Under the pieces are notes generated by a model that ran no database searches, was not told where the DNA came from, and saw only the letters and a program-made list of their open reading frames with translations. The translations under genes were made by a program, and so were the position numbers. Below are positions 53,716-64,000 of a stretch of 64,000 nt of DNA, piece by piece (positions within the stretch are counted from its first letter, which is position 1; every line of letters begins with the position of its first letter). This DNA is from Phytophthora sp. 'mugwort' (Eukaryota; Oomycota; Peronosporomycetes; Peronosporales; Peronosporaceae). The stretch covers positions 496,001 through 560,000 of the forward strand of contig JAUCEF010000017.1 in assembly GCA_033558025.1 (NCBI GenBank), written 5' to 3'.

Positions 53716-56548
53716 ATGGCGGCCACATATGACGTCAACTGCGAGCTGCGTGGACACGAGGGCGCGGTACGTCTCCTTCTCAGAAGCACTTCCATCTTCA
53801 TCTCCATCATCTTGGCCATCTCCTCATCATTCTCTCCTCCTCCATCTCCCTCTCTACCTCTCACAATCTGCATCTAGGTGCGCTGCATCTCATCCCTTTC
53901 CAATGACCTCCTCGTGACCGGCGCTATGGACTCCGTGGTGCGTCTCTGGTTACGCGACTCCAGCTCCGTCTTTGGAGGCTTCCTGGCCATGGAGAGTGCC
54001 ACCGTCTTCGACCACGAGCACTGGGTCACGGCCAGCGTGGCGCTCGAGGGCGGCGGCTTCGCGACCGGCAGCATGGACAAGAACATTCGCCTCTTTGACC
54101 CACAGGGCCAGCGCTACGAGTTACTGCAGGGCCACGAGGGTGGAGTCATCTCCCTCGCACTCTCCGCGAACAAGAAGCTGCTGCTGTCCGGCAGTTGGGA
54201 CGGCACGGCGCGCATCTGGAGCCTCGAGACGCACACGTGTCTATACGTGCTGCCCGATCACGAGAATGGCGTCTGCGTGCTGAGTCTGCCGGACGGCTCG
54301 TTGGTCACAGGCTCTACTGGGCGGCAGATGGGCAACAGCGTGGCGGACTTTAAGTTGCGCTTCTGGGCCAAGAACACGTTCGCACTGACCAAGACCCTGG
54401 CGGATCACCAAGGCCCCATTCGCCAGCTGGCCTTGGTGCCGGACATCGGCTTTGTGAGCTGCTCGAACGATGGATCGATCAAGCTCCGCACGTTGGATGG
54501 AACCGTTATGGCTAGTATGGAGCACCCACTCAATGCAGAAGGCAAACCGGGCTTCGTGCTGGGGGTTTGTGTGCTGAGCAACGGGTTCCTCGTGTCTGTG
54601 AGTGAAGACTGCACGGCCCGTGTGTGGTCCCAGGAAGCTGCTCTTATTCAGACAGTGGAGCATCCCGGGGGACTATGGTGTGTTACTGCACTGGCCAATG
54701 GAGACTTTGCTACAGGATGCGATGATAAGGTCGTGCGGGTGTTCACGCATGATGCCGCGCGTGTGGATCCAGACGCAGTGGCTTCTTTTCAAGCAGCTGT
54801 GAAAGAAGCGCGGATTGCTAAGACGCGTGGACCCAGCGGCGTCGAAATTGAGGCACTTCCCGATTACGACCAGCGCGCTAGTGTCACTGGAACTTCAGAC
54901 GGTCAGATTCAGATGTTCCGTCGCAGCTCGAAAGCGTGGGCTTGCCAGTGGAGTGGACCTTCGAGAACATGGATTGATGTGCGTACACATGCTGTAGTTG
55001 ATGAGGTTGATGAGTTACTGAGTACTGAAATGTGTATACCTGTAGATTGGTGAGGTGACTGGTACTGGCGGTGGCGGCGTGGTGGACGGCGAGGCGTACG
55101 ACATGGTAATCCCTGTTGAGATTGAGCAGCCTGGTGGTCTTAAGAAGCTTGAGATCGGTTACAATCAGGGCCAGAATCCATTCACGGTGGCTCAAGAGTT
55201 CATCGATAAGCACATGCTGGATCAGAACTACCTGCGCGAAATCGCTGATTACATCACACAGCGTGCTGATGAATACCACCCGCCTGTACTCGGAAACAAC
55301 GATAGCGTGAATTCCGCACTTAGTGGCACAGCTTCTAGTGAACCTGCTGTCAGTGCACCACGATACAAGTACTTCCCTGTGGTACGTTCCTGTCCATTGG
55401 CTTAGCTAAGACCATACCTAGATGTACTAATGAATGCTGCTGGTGCATGGCTTAGGCTGGCTACAATACCTTCGAAACGACCAAGATCGCGAAGCTCATG
55501 AGCACGCTGCGCCAGTTTAACGACAATATGAAGGGGACTCAGGTAAATGCTGCGGTGGATGTTATGTTTAGATACAAAGTGGTCCTGGCAATTAACCGTT
55601 GTATCGTATTCTTGTAGGCATCAGAAGCTCTCATGGACTCGCAGCTTATCACTCTTGACCAGATCGTACACACCGTCCAGGATACTGCGTTCTACCACTC
55701 TAGCACATTCGCAGCCCCCGAGATCACCATATTACGGAGTGTGCTGGACAAATGGCCCGCAAAGTACGCTTTCCCAATGCTGGATCTTCTTCGACTTGTG
55801 CTAGTACATCCTCAAGGCCCAGTCGCTTTGAGTGAAGCTGGATTAGACACACTTCTCACCAAGGTGCTGAGCTTGGGATTGCAAGCAGGACCCACCGAGG
55901 GTGACGATGCGATACCTGTGGCAACGCGCATGCTGTCGTTACGCGTGCTTGCAAACATGTTTCTGCATGATGCAGCGCGAAAAACCGTCCTGGATCACAA
56001 GACCGAGGTGCTGAGCAAACTACCGTCCTTCCAGGCATTTCACCACAAGCTTGTGGCGCTCAGCCTTGCGACTGTTCTCCTCAAGTGAGTATTGTTTCGC
56101 TCTGATTGATGAAAAGAAAGCGATGATCTCACTGTTTTGTGTGATTTTCCTTTGGTTAGCTTCGCACGAGCACAGGTAGCAAGTCCGGGGACACTGACGC
56201 CAGATGACCAGGTGGTGGTCGTCTCATTGGCCGCCGACTTGCTCAACGGTTCATACGCTGTCCAGGAGCTAGGCGACGACACGATCCTGCGATCACTTGT
56301 GGCCATGGGCACGCTCGTACGTTTCGCACCCATTGCATTGTCAGGATGTAGAAACTCTGTATTAACGTTTATTCCGTTTATTTTTTATGATGATACAGGC
56401 ACTATGTGGCGACGCCAAGGCTAAAGAAGCGACGGGCATCCATGTTGCGATCTTCACTTCGGCGAAGGCTAGCCAAGCCACTTCGCCAGCGGTACAGGAA
56501 TGTCTTGCTGAGCTGCAGCATCTTCTCAATTATGGATTTAACACCTAA
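53716..56548 (+). CDS. PLAA: PLAA/DOA1 (Ufd3) ubiquitin-binding Cdc48 cofactor
   Basis: Seven exons join in frame: 53716-53766, 53878-54978, 55046-55381, 55456-55542, 55618-56084, 56160-56316 and 56399-56548, giving 782 residues (human PLAA is about 795). Introns of 111, 67, 74, 75, 75 and 82 bp have GT-AG ends. Residues 1 to about 350 form WD40 repeats (for example LLLSGSWDGTARIWSLETH, DDKVVRVFTHDA). Residues about 400-455 form the PFU domain (KLEIGYNQGQNPFTVAQEFI), which binds ubiquitin. From about residue 497 to the end is a helical PUL domain, which binds Cdc48/p97. The domain order WD40-PFU-PUL is diagnostic. The protein acts in ubiquitin recycling and membrane-protein quality control in cytosol and nucleus. 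The first short exon encodes the initiating part of the first WD blade. No defects seen. Confidence 0.93.
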
Positions 56549-57059
56549 AAGTGTTGAAACCGTTGGCAAATGAGCAGCTTAAATCCCAACATTTCGAAAC
56601 GTAAATGGAAGACGTCTTTGCTGCCTTTGACTGGTGGGACTTTGTGTGTTGAGCTGTGGGGAGCATGTCTCGTCCACGTGTCTTTTGTTTTTTTCGTTTT
56701 CTCATGCAAAATAAAGCAAAATAAATAGCCCAGAGAGTGTACAGGTTGGGGGAAGTGGCACAACATCGGCGGTGGGTGGGGCTGCAAGCCTCTTGTTGCG
56801 GACGTGCTGAGGATGAGGGGGAAATAGATAGATGCGTAGACTGGCTGGCAGTCAGCTCCACTGCTTGGAACCGCTGCTGCTTGTTTATATGGTCTGCCCC
56901 TGGACGATGAAGGTTGTTTTTGTGAGCTGACGACTGGACTGGACGTGGTCTGCTCTGCTAAGTGCCGTGGCGTTGCGTTCTGCATGATGTCGATGATTTT
57001 CTGTGTAGTGTAAGAACCAAAGAAGACGATGGCGTCTTCCTTCTCCTTCTTCCAAGTCT
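56549..57059. other. Convergent 3' intergenic region
   Basis: Lies between two genes that end toward each other. AATAAA words at 56711 and 56721 on the plus strand are candidate polyadenylation signals. Long minus-strand frames here (56545-57063) are shadows without family resemblance. Confidence 0.4.
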
Positions 57060-57788
57060 TCACGAGCCTGTGTAACTTCCGGCAGACGAGTGGAGCACCA
57101 GATCATTAAAGCGCATGGGCAACGGGGATGACACGTCCAGACTACGACGACAGAAGAGTCCAAGACCGCTTGCCCACGACATGGACGACGACGATGAACT
57201 GCACGAGTGACTCCGGTCTCGTCCGGAGCTGCGCGAGACCACAGTGTCGCCGGGCCACTGAATGGGGTGGAAGCTGTCCGGGATGTTGATGGAAGCGGAG
57301 CGGAAAGGGGCGTTGTCCATGTCGGTCTCATTCTCGAGCTCGGGGATGACATTGTCTCCCTGCTGGTCCCTCGAGCGGTGGAGCGACAGGTTGCGCATCA
57401 TGCACGCTGGAGCGGTGATGGAGCGCTCGTACGCATTGGACTTGAACCGCTTGGCCACGGGTCGGATGACGCGTGCAGGGGCGTTGGGCAGCTCGAACGT
57501 TTTGCGCTTGCGGTTACCACTGAGCACGGGGGTCACGACAGGCTTTTCCTCCTTCAAGTCTGCATCTTCCGCCTCGTCGTCCTCTCCTCGCTCGCGCTTC
57601 TTGCTGTCGAGAACGGCAACCATGGGGTTGACTGGTCGTTCGAAGTCCACGCCGTCGATCGAATAAAAGATGGGCGAGCCGTCGCTGCGCAGTCGGGGCG
57701 AGAGCTCGGCGTCCTGCTCCTCAAAGGCGAACATGAGCTCCTCGTCTTCGCCCTCACTAAAGTCCGCACGCTGGTGTTCAAAGCTCAT
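57060..57788 (-). CDS. Unknown small nuclear-looking protein
   Basis: ATG at 57788 (context GCCATGAGC) gives 242 residues to TGA at 57060-57062. The N-terminus is acidic (DFSEGEDEELMFAFEEQDAE), followed by GSPIFYSIDGVDFERPVNPM. Basic nuclear-localisation-like clusters follow (NRKRKTFELP and RPVAKRF), then a Ser-rich stretch and PLPMRFNDLVLHSSAGSY. The open frame extends upstream to 58022, but that part looks like 5' leader. A possible 67 bp intron near the end (57060-57130) would change the last residues; I cannot decide. No family recognised. It lies in a conserved-gene block between PLAA and nicolin, so a real host gene is likely. Confidence 0.6.
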   Translation of the reverse strand: MSFEHQRADFSEGEDEELMFAFEEQDAELSPRLRSDGSPIFYSIDGVDFERPVNPMVAVLDSKKRERGEDDEAEDADLKEEKPVVTPVLSGNRKRKTFELPNAPARVIRPVAKRFKSNAYERSITAPACMMRNLSLHRSRDQQGDNVIPELENETDMDNAPFRSASINIPDSFHPIQWPGDTVVSRSSGRDRSHSCSSSSSSMSWASGLGLFCRRSLDVSSPLPMRFNDLVLHSSAGSYTGS

Positions 57789-58022
57789 GGCGGACGGACG
57801 GACGGATGCCTGGTCGACTGGCTTGAGGCTTATGGCCTGCTGCGCGTCTTGCGGAATGAGGGAGGAGCTGGAGTTTAAAGCTAAGGTGGCTGCCTTTTTT
57901 GCACTTGCAAAGCCGTTATCATTTTTCACGAGGAACGAAAATGCTGGGCTATAACGGCTGAGAAGAGGTGCAAACGGTGGCGTAAGTCGCGCTGGGCATT
58001 TTCCTCGTCGACTCGAGCCCAT

Positions 58023-59273
58023 AGTTCTGGCCCCTGGCCCCGACTGAACGGCAGAATTGTGAGACTTTGCGCGGGTTTGGACACTGCCAACTCAAAGCGA
58101 CACTTGGATTGACTGAGCCCGGCGAAACCCGTATGATTGAACAGCGTAACGTTCATTTTTGCCAGCGTATTTTTAAGGCACAAGCTGCGGGTTTGGGCGT
58201 AGCGAGTTCGATTCTCCTGCTTTAAAGTGAGGTTTTGTTAGCGAAGCCGAGGGTGGGGAGGCTTGGGCGCACGCCCCTGTTTAGTGCAGTTGGGGAGCTT
58301 GCTGAACCCGGCAAACATGTTCCCGTATTGGCTTCACGAGGTTCGGGGACTATTTGAGACCGGGGCTCTGTACTTGATCAAACGCTCCTGTGGAGCTCAA
58401 GCAGCTTATTAAGCAGCACCTGACAACAATAGGTGCCGATATTTTTGATAGGGGGAAGTCTGGGATACTAGGAATGCCGTTGCTGTCGTATCGCCCTTTG
58501 CCCAGGGGTTCTTAGTAGTGGACAGTGGGGGATTTGGTTTTCGTCTAAATGCAGGCAGCAAAAGAGATAAATGCGGCTGAAATACTGATCCGAACACGGC
58601 ATACTTCCGACTCTGTGCACCTAGCTGGCGTCTCTCAACTTGAGTCTCAAGACGCATTCAGCGTCCGGCTGGTCCGAGCTGTCACATTATCTAGCAGAGT
58701 CGACGACGTATTGTGTCGCTAATCTTCTCAGACGCTGCAGTTTCCCGCCTGTCATGCGGTACTTGCAACGCCTGCCAACGTCGCGCTTCTTCAGCTTATT
58801 CCAGCTGCATCGGTGTGGGAATTCGTGGCAACTACTAGTGATTAGTGCTGGCATAGATAACCGTCATGCCCGGATGATAAATGGAGGGGCGAGTGAGACG
58901 GAGAGCCTGCAAAAATTGGCACACTCACCGACTCTTCTGCTTGTTATTGCGAACATGTTGGTCAACTCAAACCCGGGTACAAGCACAGCTAAGGAAACCG
59001 GCATCAGCCTCACTGCTCAATCGCGGCCCACTACGTTGCACAGATCCCTCCACTCCCTTCCAACAAAGCAGATCATCATATTCCTTTCTGCTGGGATTCC
59101 ACACTAGCTTTAAGGAAACAAATGTTTGTAGGTATGCCTGCCACGTCAGATTGGTACCACTTAGTAGGTACACTATAGAAAGTTCTACAATTGACGGCTT
59201 CCTATTGGCTCCTGAAAGGGTGCGTCCCTTCGCGACCACAACTACCAAGATCGCGCGTGACCAAACTCATATC
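58023..59273. other. Divergent intergenic region
   Basis: About 1.25 kb between the minus-strand unknown gene and nicolin-1. Open frames at 58640-59107 and the upstream part of the nicolin frame (58881-59273) have no family signal and are taken as non-coding. Confidence 0.4.
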
Positions 59274-59972
59274 ATGACGGAGCTACCGATCCAGATCTCC
59301 CGACTGCTCTCTTCATCCTCGCCCTTGCACTCGTCACCTTCTACGTCTAAGTCCATAAACCCCACTGTCAATGCTACAGGCGGCGTTGGGTTCAGGTTGT
59401 CACTGCTGACCCCACGCAAGGCTTCGCTGCACTGCTCCCTCGTGTTCCGCAACTTCTACGTGGCCTGGCTACGGATCGTGCAGGTAAACGTCGATGGCTC
59501 CAGCACAGAGCTGGCCACTGCTTACCCGCTCATGCAGCACATGCACTGCGAGGGCGACGCGCAGAAGTGGCATTTCATCAAGCTGGACCAGCTGTCTGTG
59601 AGCTGGAACCCGCTCGTGTTCGACAGCTTGTGCGTGTACCTCTCACAACCGTCGCCGCTCTGGGAGACGTGGGAGCTGCGCGACGTGAAGCTCTATATGC
59701 TACCACAGGAGCCGGAGAGTAGGGCAAATGACGCTCTTGCTGCTACGCGGCTGGGCTCGATCAGTCCACCAAGACTCGAGAAGAGCGCGAGGCTCAGGCG
59801 TAACGGAAGCGCAGCCGATGATCGGCTTATACAGCCGCTGGAACGTCGTACTTCACGCTCTACTTTGGGGCAAATCAATACAGGGATGGACCCTGCTGCG
59901 AACCCCGTCGAGGAGCAGGCTGCTCGTTGCTTGGAGTTGGTGTTGAGACTCCGCGAGCTGCTTCAGCTTTAG
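59274..59972 (+). CDS. NICN1: Nicolin-1, tubulin polyglutamylase complex subunit
   Basis: 232 residues from ATG at 59274 (context ATCATGACG). Two blocks match nicolin: SLVFRNFYVAWLRIVQV (residues 55-71) and LCVYLSQPSPLWETWELRDVKLY (residues 119-141, split here only for length), including the invariant QPSPLW at 125-130. The C-terminal 80 residues are Ser/Arg rich and then helical (ARCLELVLRLRELLQL). Nicolin is a subunit of the TTLL1-type polyglutamylase complex and fits an organism with flagellated zoospores. Animal nicolin is about 213 residues. The upstream open frame to 58881 lacks conservation. It ends 77 bp from the convergent stop of the RCC1 gene. Confidence 0.75.
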   Translation: MTELPIQISRLLSSSSPLHSSPSTSKSINPTVNATGGVGFRLSLLTPRKASLHCSLVFRNFYVAWLRIVQVNVDGSSTELATAYPLMQHMHCEGDAQKWHFIKLDQLSVSWNPLVFDSLCVYLSQPSPLWETWELRDVKLYMLPQEPESRANDALAATRLGSISPPRLEKSARLRRNGSAADDRLIQPLERRTSRSTLGQINTGMDPAANPVEEQAARCLELVLRLRELLQL

Positions 59973-60049
59973 TCGCGTATGGAGAAGATAAGCTCATCAT
60001 TCAAGCAAATACAAGTCTTTGCAGCTCTCCCGACAAATAACTATTGTTT

Positions 60050-63000
60050 TTATTCGTCGGTTGCAGGGATCGTGTCACGTCTGGTCTGTTTGGAGATGGC
60101 TCGGAGCTGTGCGAGCTGACGTCGTCGCTGCTTAAACACAGCTGGTGCTACGATCTCCGAGAGAAAGAGTGAGCTCTGGTCAGTTGCAACAGCTTGAGCA
60201 ACACGTTCATAACGGAGACCCCGTACCATTCGTGGTGTCCACTCATCCATAGGAGAAGTAGCAGTACCTGCTGGGCGTAAAGAGGTGGTTGAGTGACCAA
60301 GCTGTCCTCGTGCACCGCGTCCCCAGGAGAAAACCTTGCCGTGCTTGGTCACAGCTAACGAGTGGGCACTTCCACACACCAGTTGCTTCAACTCCATCCC
60401 TGCAAGACTTGGGATGCGAGTCGGCTGAGCTACAAAGCTGTATGTAGCATCTGTAAGAGCCTCATATCCGTCCTGGAAAAGTGGGGGCTCAACTTCTGGT
60501 GCATCTGTAGAGTCATCACTTCCGGTATTCTCACCACGAACTTCTCCCAAACCCAACCGTCCGTTCTCGGCGTTACCCCAAGCGTATGTTGTGCCTCCTG
60601 GACGCAATTCAAACTGCATATCAGCGACCAATTCACAGTTCGCTGCAGTACTAGACGTCGATGTCATTTCAGACAAGGACCAGCGTCGTACCAGCGACTG
60701 TGGCAATGCTTGTGAAGGAGTTTCGAGAGAAGATAAACGAGATGCAGCTCGCAATCGTTGTCCATGTTCGTGTGGGATGAGCCCCACGAGTTGGTGTTTC
60801 TTCGTCGTAAGCGTGGGGAGGGAGGTCAAAAGAGATCGCCGAAATGCGGCTTGTGAGGGCTCGGACGAGGTTTCTTCTGCGATAAACAGCACGGCTGCTG
60901 CTCCGTTGAGAAACGCACTACGAGCACGGACTGCTGCTGTATCTGTGCGATAGAAGACCCGAGCCATGAGTCGCGGCGGTGGCTGCAGTGAAATAGATGG
61001 CATCATTGACTGCAAGGAGGGACGACGCGGCGAGCTTGACTGCGTGGTAGACGTGACGGGAGATAGCACGTGATCGAGCACTTCTTGGACGCTCCACGAG
61101 GTGCGACGTGTAGAGTCTCCTTCATCAAGCTCTGACACGGACCCTTCATCTCTATAAGTACCGAGGACAACAGCTTGAGTCTGTCGAGTCACCATAAAGA
61201 CTGGAATAAAGACCCCCGAGTCATCAGAAAAGTGCAATGCGAACGCATCCGCATCAAAGAGATCGAGCACCACAAGCACAGCCAGAGCACCAGCTTCTTG
61301 TAGTTCCAGTACTCGATGTCCAATCTCGTTAATGATGGTCTCCGCTTCCAATTCGGCCTCGCTCTCCGTCCCAATGTCCCGGATTCGTTGGGAAGAATCC
61401 GCGTTATTTTCCATGACAGCTGACGCCAATGGGACTAGCACACTCTGGTCGATCTCCAGCACGAAGATACTGTTCGTCTCCGTCGGTGCGACTGTAGGCT
61501 TCTTCTTGGTCACGGATCGTGCACGAAGCTGCTGTTGCTTGCGTCGTTTAGCAGTCACTTCCATGGCCGGATGGAAGACGTGCGTGGTGAATCCACGACG
61601 TCCAACGGCATGTTTTGCCGTGTTGGATCCGCATACTGCCAGCTCCAGCACCACACCAGAAGCTGTGGAACTGATACCAGACTCGTCTTCATCGGCTCCT
61701 TCATTTCTACTGTCTCCGTTGTTCCCCTCTGGGCCCGATTGAGAACAGTTCAAAGGGAGGCGGAACTGCACGTAAAACCCCGCAGGTTTCCCGCGAGGCA
61801 TGACCACTACCCGGTTAGTTACCCGACCACACAGCCATTGCTCAACACCTTGAGCATAAGTGCTCCCGGCATTATTTACACTGCCTGATGTACTGTCAAC
61901 AAGTCGGAGCGAACGTGGATCAAAGTCGGCTAGTCGATCGAGACCCATGAGGAATCTCGCAGCTCGTTTCTGCCAGAGTACGCCCATGCCAGTAGCTGAA
62001 TGAGACGGGATTCTCTCAGTACCATCATCTCTATCATTATCAATCTGATCAACGTCGTCTGCATCCAGATCAACTAGACAGCAGACCCACGACTTGGTTG
62101 AATCTTTTCCAATAAAGTTTTTCTCGATATCTTCCAAAGTACTTGAAGCTCCTGCCAATGGCTCAACGAAGAAACCTTTTTCCTCTTCGTGCTCAAGGGC
62201 TTGAACTGGTCCATTCTTCGTACAGGTTACGAGCTTGATCCAAATACTAGCTCCTTCAGCTAGTATATGCTGGTCTCCAACTGCGACTTGACGTAGTCGT
62301 AGTGCAAAGGCGTCGACTCGTTCTTCAGGCACGAAAGCGTGTTCAGTATCCACACCACGTCGTCTACCCCAATTGCCCCACTCATAGAGCCTTGACCCCT
62401 TTGGGTCTGTGCTTAGAGCGACGGAATGGTTCCCTCCACATGCAATCTGAGTGATACACACGTCGCTCAGTGCCAGCACCGGCTCAGGCTGTGCTAAGAA
62501 CGTGTAAGCCGAGCTGACCATGTGTCGGTCAGCGAGCGCAACTTGATAGAAGTCGTGGGTTTCGCCATGACCAAGCTGACCTTCAGACGCTTCTCCCCAT
62601 GTGAAGACGTCTCCTGCTCGACTCAATGCCATACTGTAATACTCACCACAAGACACATACGCGACCGGGATCGGAGCTGCTTGTTGAGCTGCACAACCTT
62701 CAAAGTAAAGGACTCGCGTGGGAGATGCCAAATAGTCGGCATCTTCGCCGCAGTGTTCGTCATAATATGACGCATAACGTATTCGACCGGACGTGCGTGC
62801 AGCCAGCGTCTCTGCTAAGCCGTGACCCAATTGTCCATGATCATTGAAACCCCAGGAGGACACCATACCGTCTTGAGTGACCACAAGCGCGTGTCGTAAC
62901 CCACACGCCACTTGAATGATCGGTACACGTAAATGAACCTGCAGTAGTCGTGGCGTCACTTGTGTAAGACAAACCTTGTCCTCTTGACCGACATGAAGCC

Positions 63001-64000
63001 GTGGCAGACAACGTCCCCAAGCGAATATCGAGCGACCGTCGTCCTGGACACCTAGCGCGAAGGTGGACGATACAGCTAACGTCATGAGCTTCACATTGAG
63101 CTTCACAAAGGCTTCAACGAGTCGAACGGGAGCTCCAATATGGACGTTCTTGTCCTTCTCCGTACCAATGCTGGGGCCAGAACCAGCCGCGAAGACGGCG
63201 CCATTCAGCGCAGCTCGCTCGATCTCAGCACGTGCTTCAAGCTCTCGAGCAGCGCGTCGATGCTTGAAAAACCCTTGCAATTGAACCGCCGACTTGTGTC
63301 GCTGTGTGACTCGATCTTGAGTGCGACGTTGAGCTTCAGCAAGGGAACAACGACGTCTCCAAGTCGATTGGATCAAGAGTGCGGCGCTAGTACGACGACG
63401 TTCTCCACGGCCTTCAAACGTCACGTAGCGACGTAATAAAGACTCGTACAAGTTCGTCTGCTGTGAATCAAGAGCACGAGACTTGAACGTGAGCGGGTTA
63501 CGCAGTTCCTCACCCGAGAAAAGCGCCAAGAAATGATACAACGCCGGTGTTGACACCACATACGCTCGAAACTCATCGCTCGACACGCTCTTGTGATTTG
63601 AGGGATCAGTGGTCGACCCTGTCGAACGCGTCCTCGTGATAATCTGCACACAATGAACCGCACTCTGTCGAGCAAACGCTGCTACTCGTAGCTCATGCGT
63701 CTGCCAGACTTGAGCGACACCTTGAGTTGCTCGACTCACGCCGTTCATGACGCACAGCAGGAGACGAGCAACGTCCGTCTCCTTTAAACGTTGAGTACAC
63801 GCAGACGTACTGGAAGACGCCGGGTCATGGAAGAGCTCAAACAACAGCGTCATCTTCTCCTTCAAGTCCCAGATCGCTCGAGAGATGACTATCATAGCAG
63901 CCAGGAACTCGAGGGCGTACAGTTGATCGCCACGTCCGTCCGTGAACGTGAGGAACACGTGCTCTAGATATTTCTCCATGATCGACGGTGGGTCTGTTGC
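60050..64000 (-). CDS. Large RCC1-repeat protein with IQ and PA-like domains (5' partial)
   Basis: An uninterrupted minus-strand frame runs from the window edge to a TAA at 60050. The first Met in the window is at 63979, but the frame is open to the edge, so the N-terminus may lie outside. Numbering from that Met (1,309 residues): 1-90 EF-hand-like helices; 199-243 two IQ motifs (ALLIQSTWRRRCSLAEAQRR, AVQLQGFFKHRRAAR); about 297-580 RCC1 beta-propeller repeats (VSSWGFNDHGQLGHG, VFTWGEASEGQLGHG). About 885-942 and 1005-1080 are protease-associated-like folds (ALAVLVVLDLFDADAF, GAAAVLFIAEE). About 1120-1285 holds further RCC1 repeats (VFSWGRGARGQLGHS). IQ motifs suggest calmodulin binding. The propeller interrupted by PA-like domains is unusual. 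Cellular role unknown. Confidence 0.8.
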   Translation of the reverse strand, partial: ATDPPSIMEKYLEHVFLTFTDGRGDQLYALEFLAAMIVISRAIWDLKEKMTLLFELFHDPASSSTSACTQRLKETDVARLLLCVMNGVSRATQGVAQVWQTHELRVAAFARQSAVHCVQIITRTRSTGSTTDPSNHKSVSSDEFRAYVVSTPALYHFLALFSGEELRNPLTFKSRALDSQQTNLYESLLRRYVTFEGRGERRRTSAALLIQSTWRRRCSLAEAQRRTQDRVTQRHKSAVQLQGFFKHRRAARELEARAEIERAALNGAVFAAGSGPSIGTEKDKNVHIGAPVRLVEAFVKLNVKLMTLAVSSTFALGVQDDGRSIFAWGRCLPRLHVGQEDKVCLTQVTPRLLQVHLRVPIIQVACGLRHALVVTQDGMVSSWGFNDHGQLGHGLAETLAARTSGRIRYASYYDEHCGEDADYLASPTRVLYFEGCAAQQAAPIPVAYVSCGEYYSMALSRAGDVFTWGEASEGQLGHGETHDFYQVALADRHMVSSAYTFLAQPEPVLALSDVCITQIACGGNHSVALSTDPKGSRLYEWGNWGRRRGVDTEHAFVPEERVDAFALRLRQVAVGDQHILAEGASIWIKLVTCTKNGPVQALEHEEEKGFFVEPLAGASSTLEDIEKNFIGKDSTKSWVCCLVDLDADDVDQIDNDRDDGTERIPSHSATGMGVLWQKRAARFLMGLDRLADFDPRSLRLVDSTSGSVNNAGSTYAQGVEQWLCGRVTNRVVVMPRGKPAGFYVQFRLPLNCSQSGPEGNNGDSRNEGADEDESGISSTASGVVLELAVCGSNTAKHAVGRRGFTTHVFHPAMEVTAKRRKQQQLRARSVTKKKPTVAPTETNSIFVLEIDQSVLVPLASAVMENNADSSQRIRDIGTESEAELEAETIINEIGHRVLELQEAGALAVLVVLDLFDADAFALHFSDDSGVFIPVFMVTRQTQAVVLGTYRDEGSVSELDEGDSTRRTSWSVQEVLDHVLSPVTSTTQSSSPRRPSLQSMMPSISLQPPPRLMARVFYRTDTAAVRARSAFLNGAAAVLFIAEETSSEPSQAAFRRSLLTSLPTLTTKKHQLVGLIPHEHGQRLRAASRLSSLETPSQALPQSLVRRWSLSEMTSTSSTAANCELVADMQFELRPGGTTYAWGNAENGRLGLGEVRGENTGSDDSTDAPEVEPPLFQDGYEALTDATYSFVAQPTRIPSLAGMELKQLVCGSAHSLAVTKHGKVFSWGRGARGQLGHSTTSLRPAGTATSPMDEWTPRMVRGLRYERVAQAVATDQSSLFLSEIVAPAVFKQRRRQLAQLRAISKQTRRDTIPATDE

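Noticed and set aside
56545..57063. 172-codon minus-strand frame in the 3' region of PLAA
   Set aside because: It overlaps convergent 3' untranslated sequence with polyadenylation words and has no domain; a splice making it the C-terminus of the 57 kb gene needs a phase that no GT donor provides.
57207..57878. 223-codon plus-strand frame
   Set aside because: It is antisense to the minus-strand unknown protein whose start context, acidic domain and nuclear-signal-like clusters are more convincing.
58881..59273. Upstream extension of the nicolin frame by 131 codons
   Set aside because: Low-complexity, no conservation to nicolin, and a good ATG context exists at 59274 at the expected protein length.
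1..64000. tRNA, rRNA, CRISPR arrays and bacterial operons
   Set aside because: No cloverleaf-like sequence with A and B boxes, no rRNA-like blocks and no regularly spaced repeats were recognised; the spliced genes argue for a eukaryotic nucleus.

Overview
The window looks like oomycete nuclear DNA, most likely Phytophthora or a close relative. The grounds are Crinkler (CRN)-type effector remnants with a ubiquitin-like N-terminus, short GT-AG introns of roughly 50-110 bp in the host genes, an oomycete-style Inr/FPR core-promoter motif upstream of a secreted glucanase, and dense debris of transposon families that are abundant in oomycetes. No rRNA, tRNA or CRISPR array was recognised.

Layout. 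0-9 kb: repeat-rich, with a 2.15 kb Tc1/mariner-type element (761-2913) that still has terminal inverted repeats and a TA duplication, a Lys/Pro-rich gag-like remnant, and a copy (A1) of an LTR-like repeat. 9.1-10.2 kb: an intact four-exon host gene for a tail-anchored protein with a PEX26-like layout, followed by a broken CRN N-terminus. 12.2-16.4 kb: a decayed DIRS-type retroelement (RT/RNase H plus tyrosine recombinase). 16.5-21.6 kb: a decayed Polinton/Maverick-like element with a protein-primed family-B DNA polymerase, an rve integrase and two matching AT-rich promoter-like motifs. 22.0-25.9 kb: relics of a FAM227-like gene, a second CRN-like gene and a possible D5-type viral helicase C-terminus. 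26.26-36.47 kb: a nest in which a pogo-like transposon is split by a Ty3/gypsy chromovirus and an LTR-like repeat (A2). 36.6-38.3 kb: a CRN-like gene with a kinase-like C-terminus, broken by frameshifts and an exact-period 60 bp duplication. 38.7-39.7 kb: an unknown spliced gene. 40.3-44.0 kb: a Helitron relic. 44.14-45.72 kb: a mariner-type element with TIRs.

From 48 kb onward the DNA changes to a conserved, gene-rich block: two tandem secreted GH17 glucanases with one and three ricin-type lectin modules, PLAA/DOA1 (WD40-PFU-PUL, ubiquitin/Cdc48 pathway), a small nuclear-looking unknown protein, nicolin-1 (tubulin polyglutamylase complex), and a >1,300-residue RCC1/IQ/PA-like protein that runs off the right edge. 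All of these frames are open or splice cleanly.

The window is thus a two-compartment segment: a mobile-element graveyard with effector remnants on the left and a housekeeping/secreted-enzyme island on the right. The least expected contents are the virus-like DNA-transposon material (Polinton polymerase/integrase, matched promoter motifs, D5-like relic), the long antisense ORF inside the gypsy element, and the lectin-module difference between the two glucanases.
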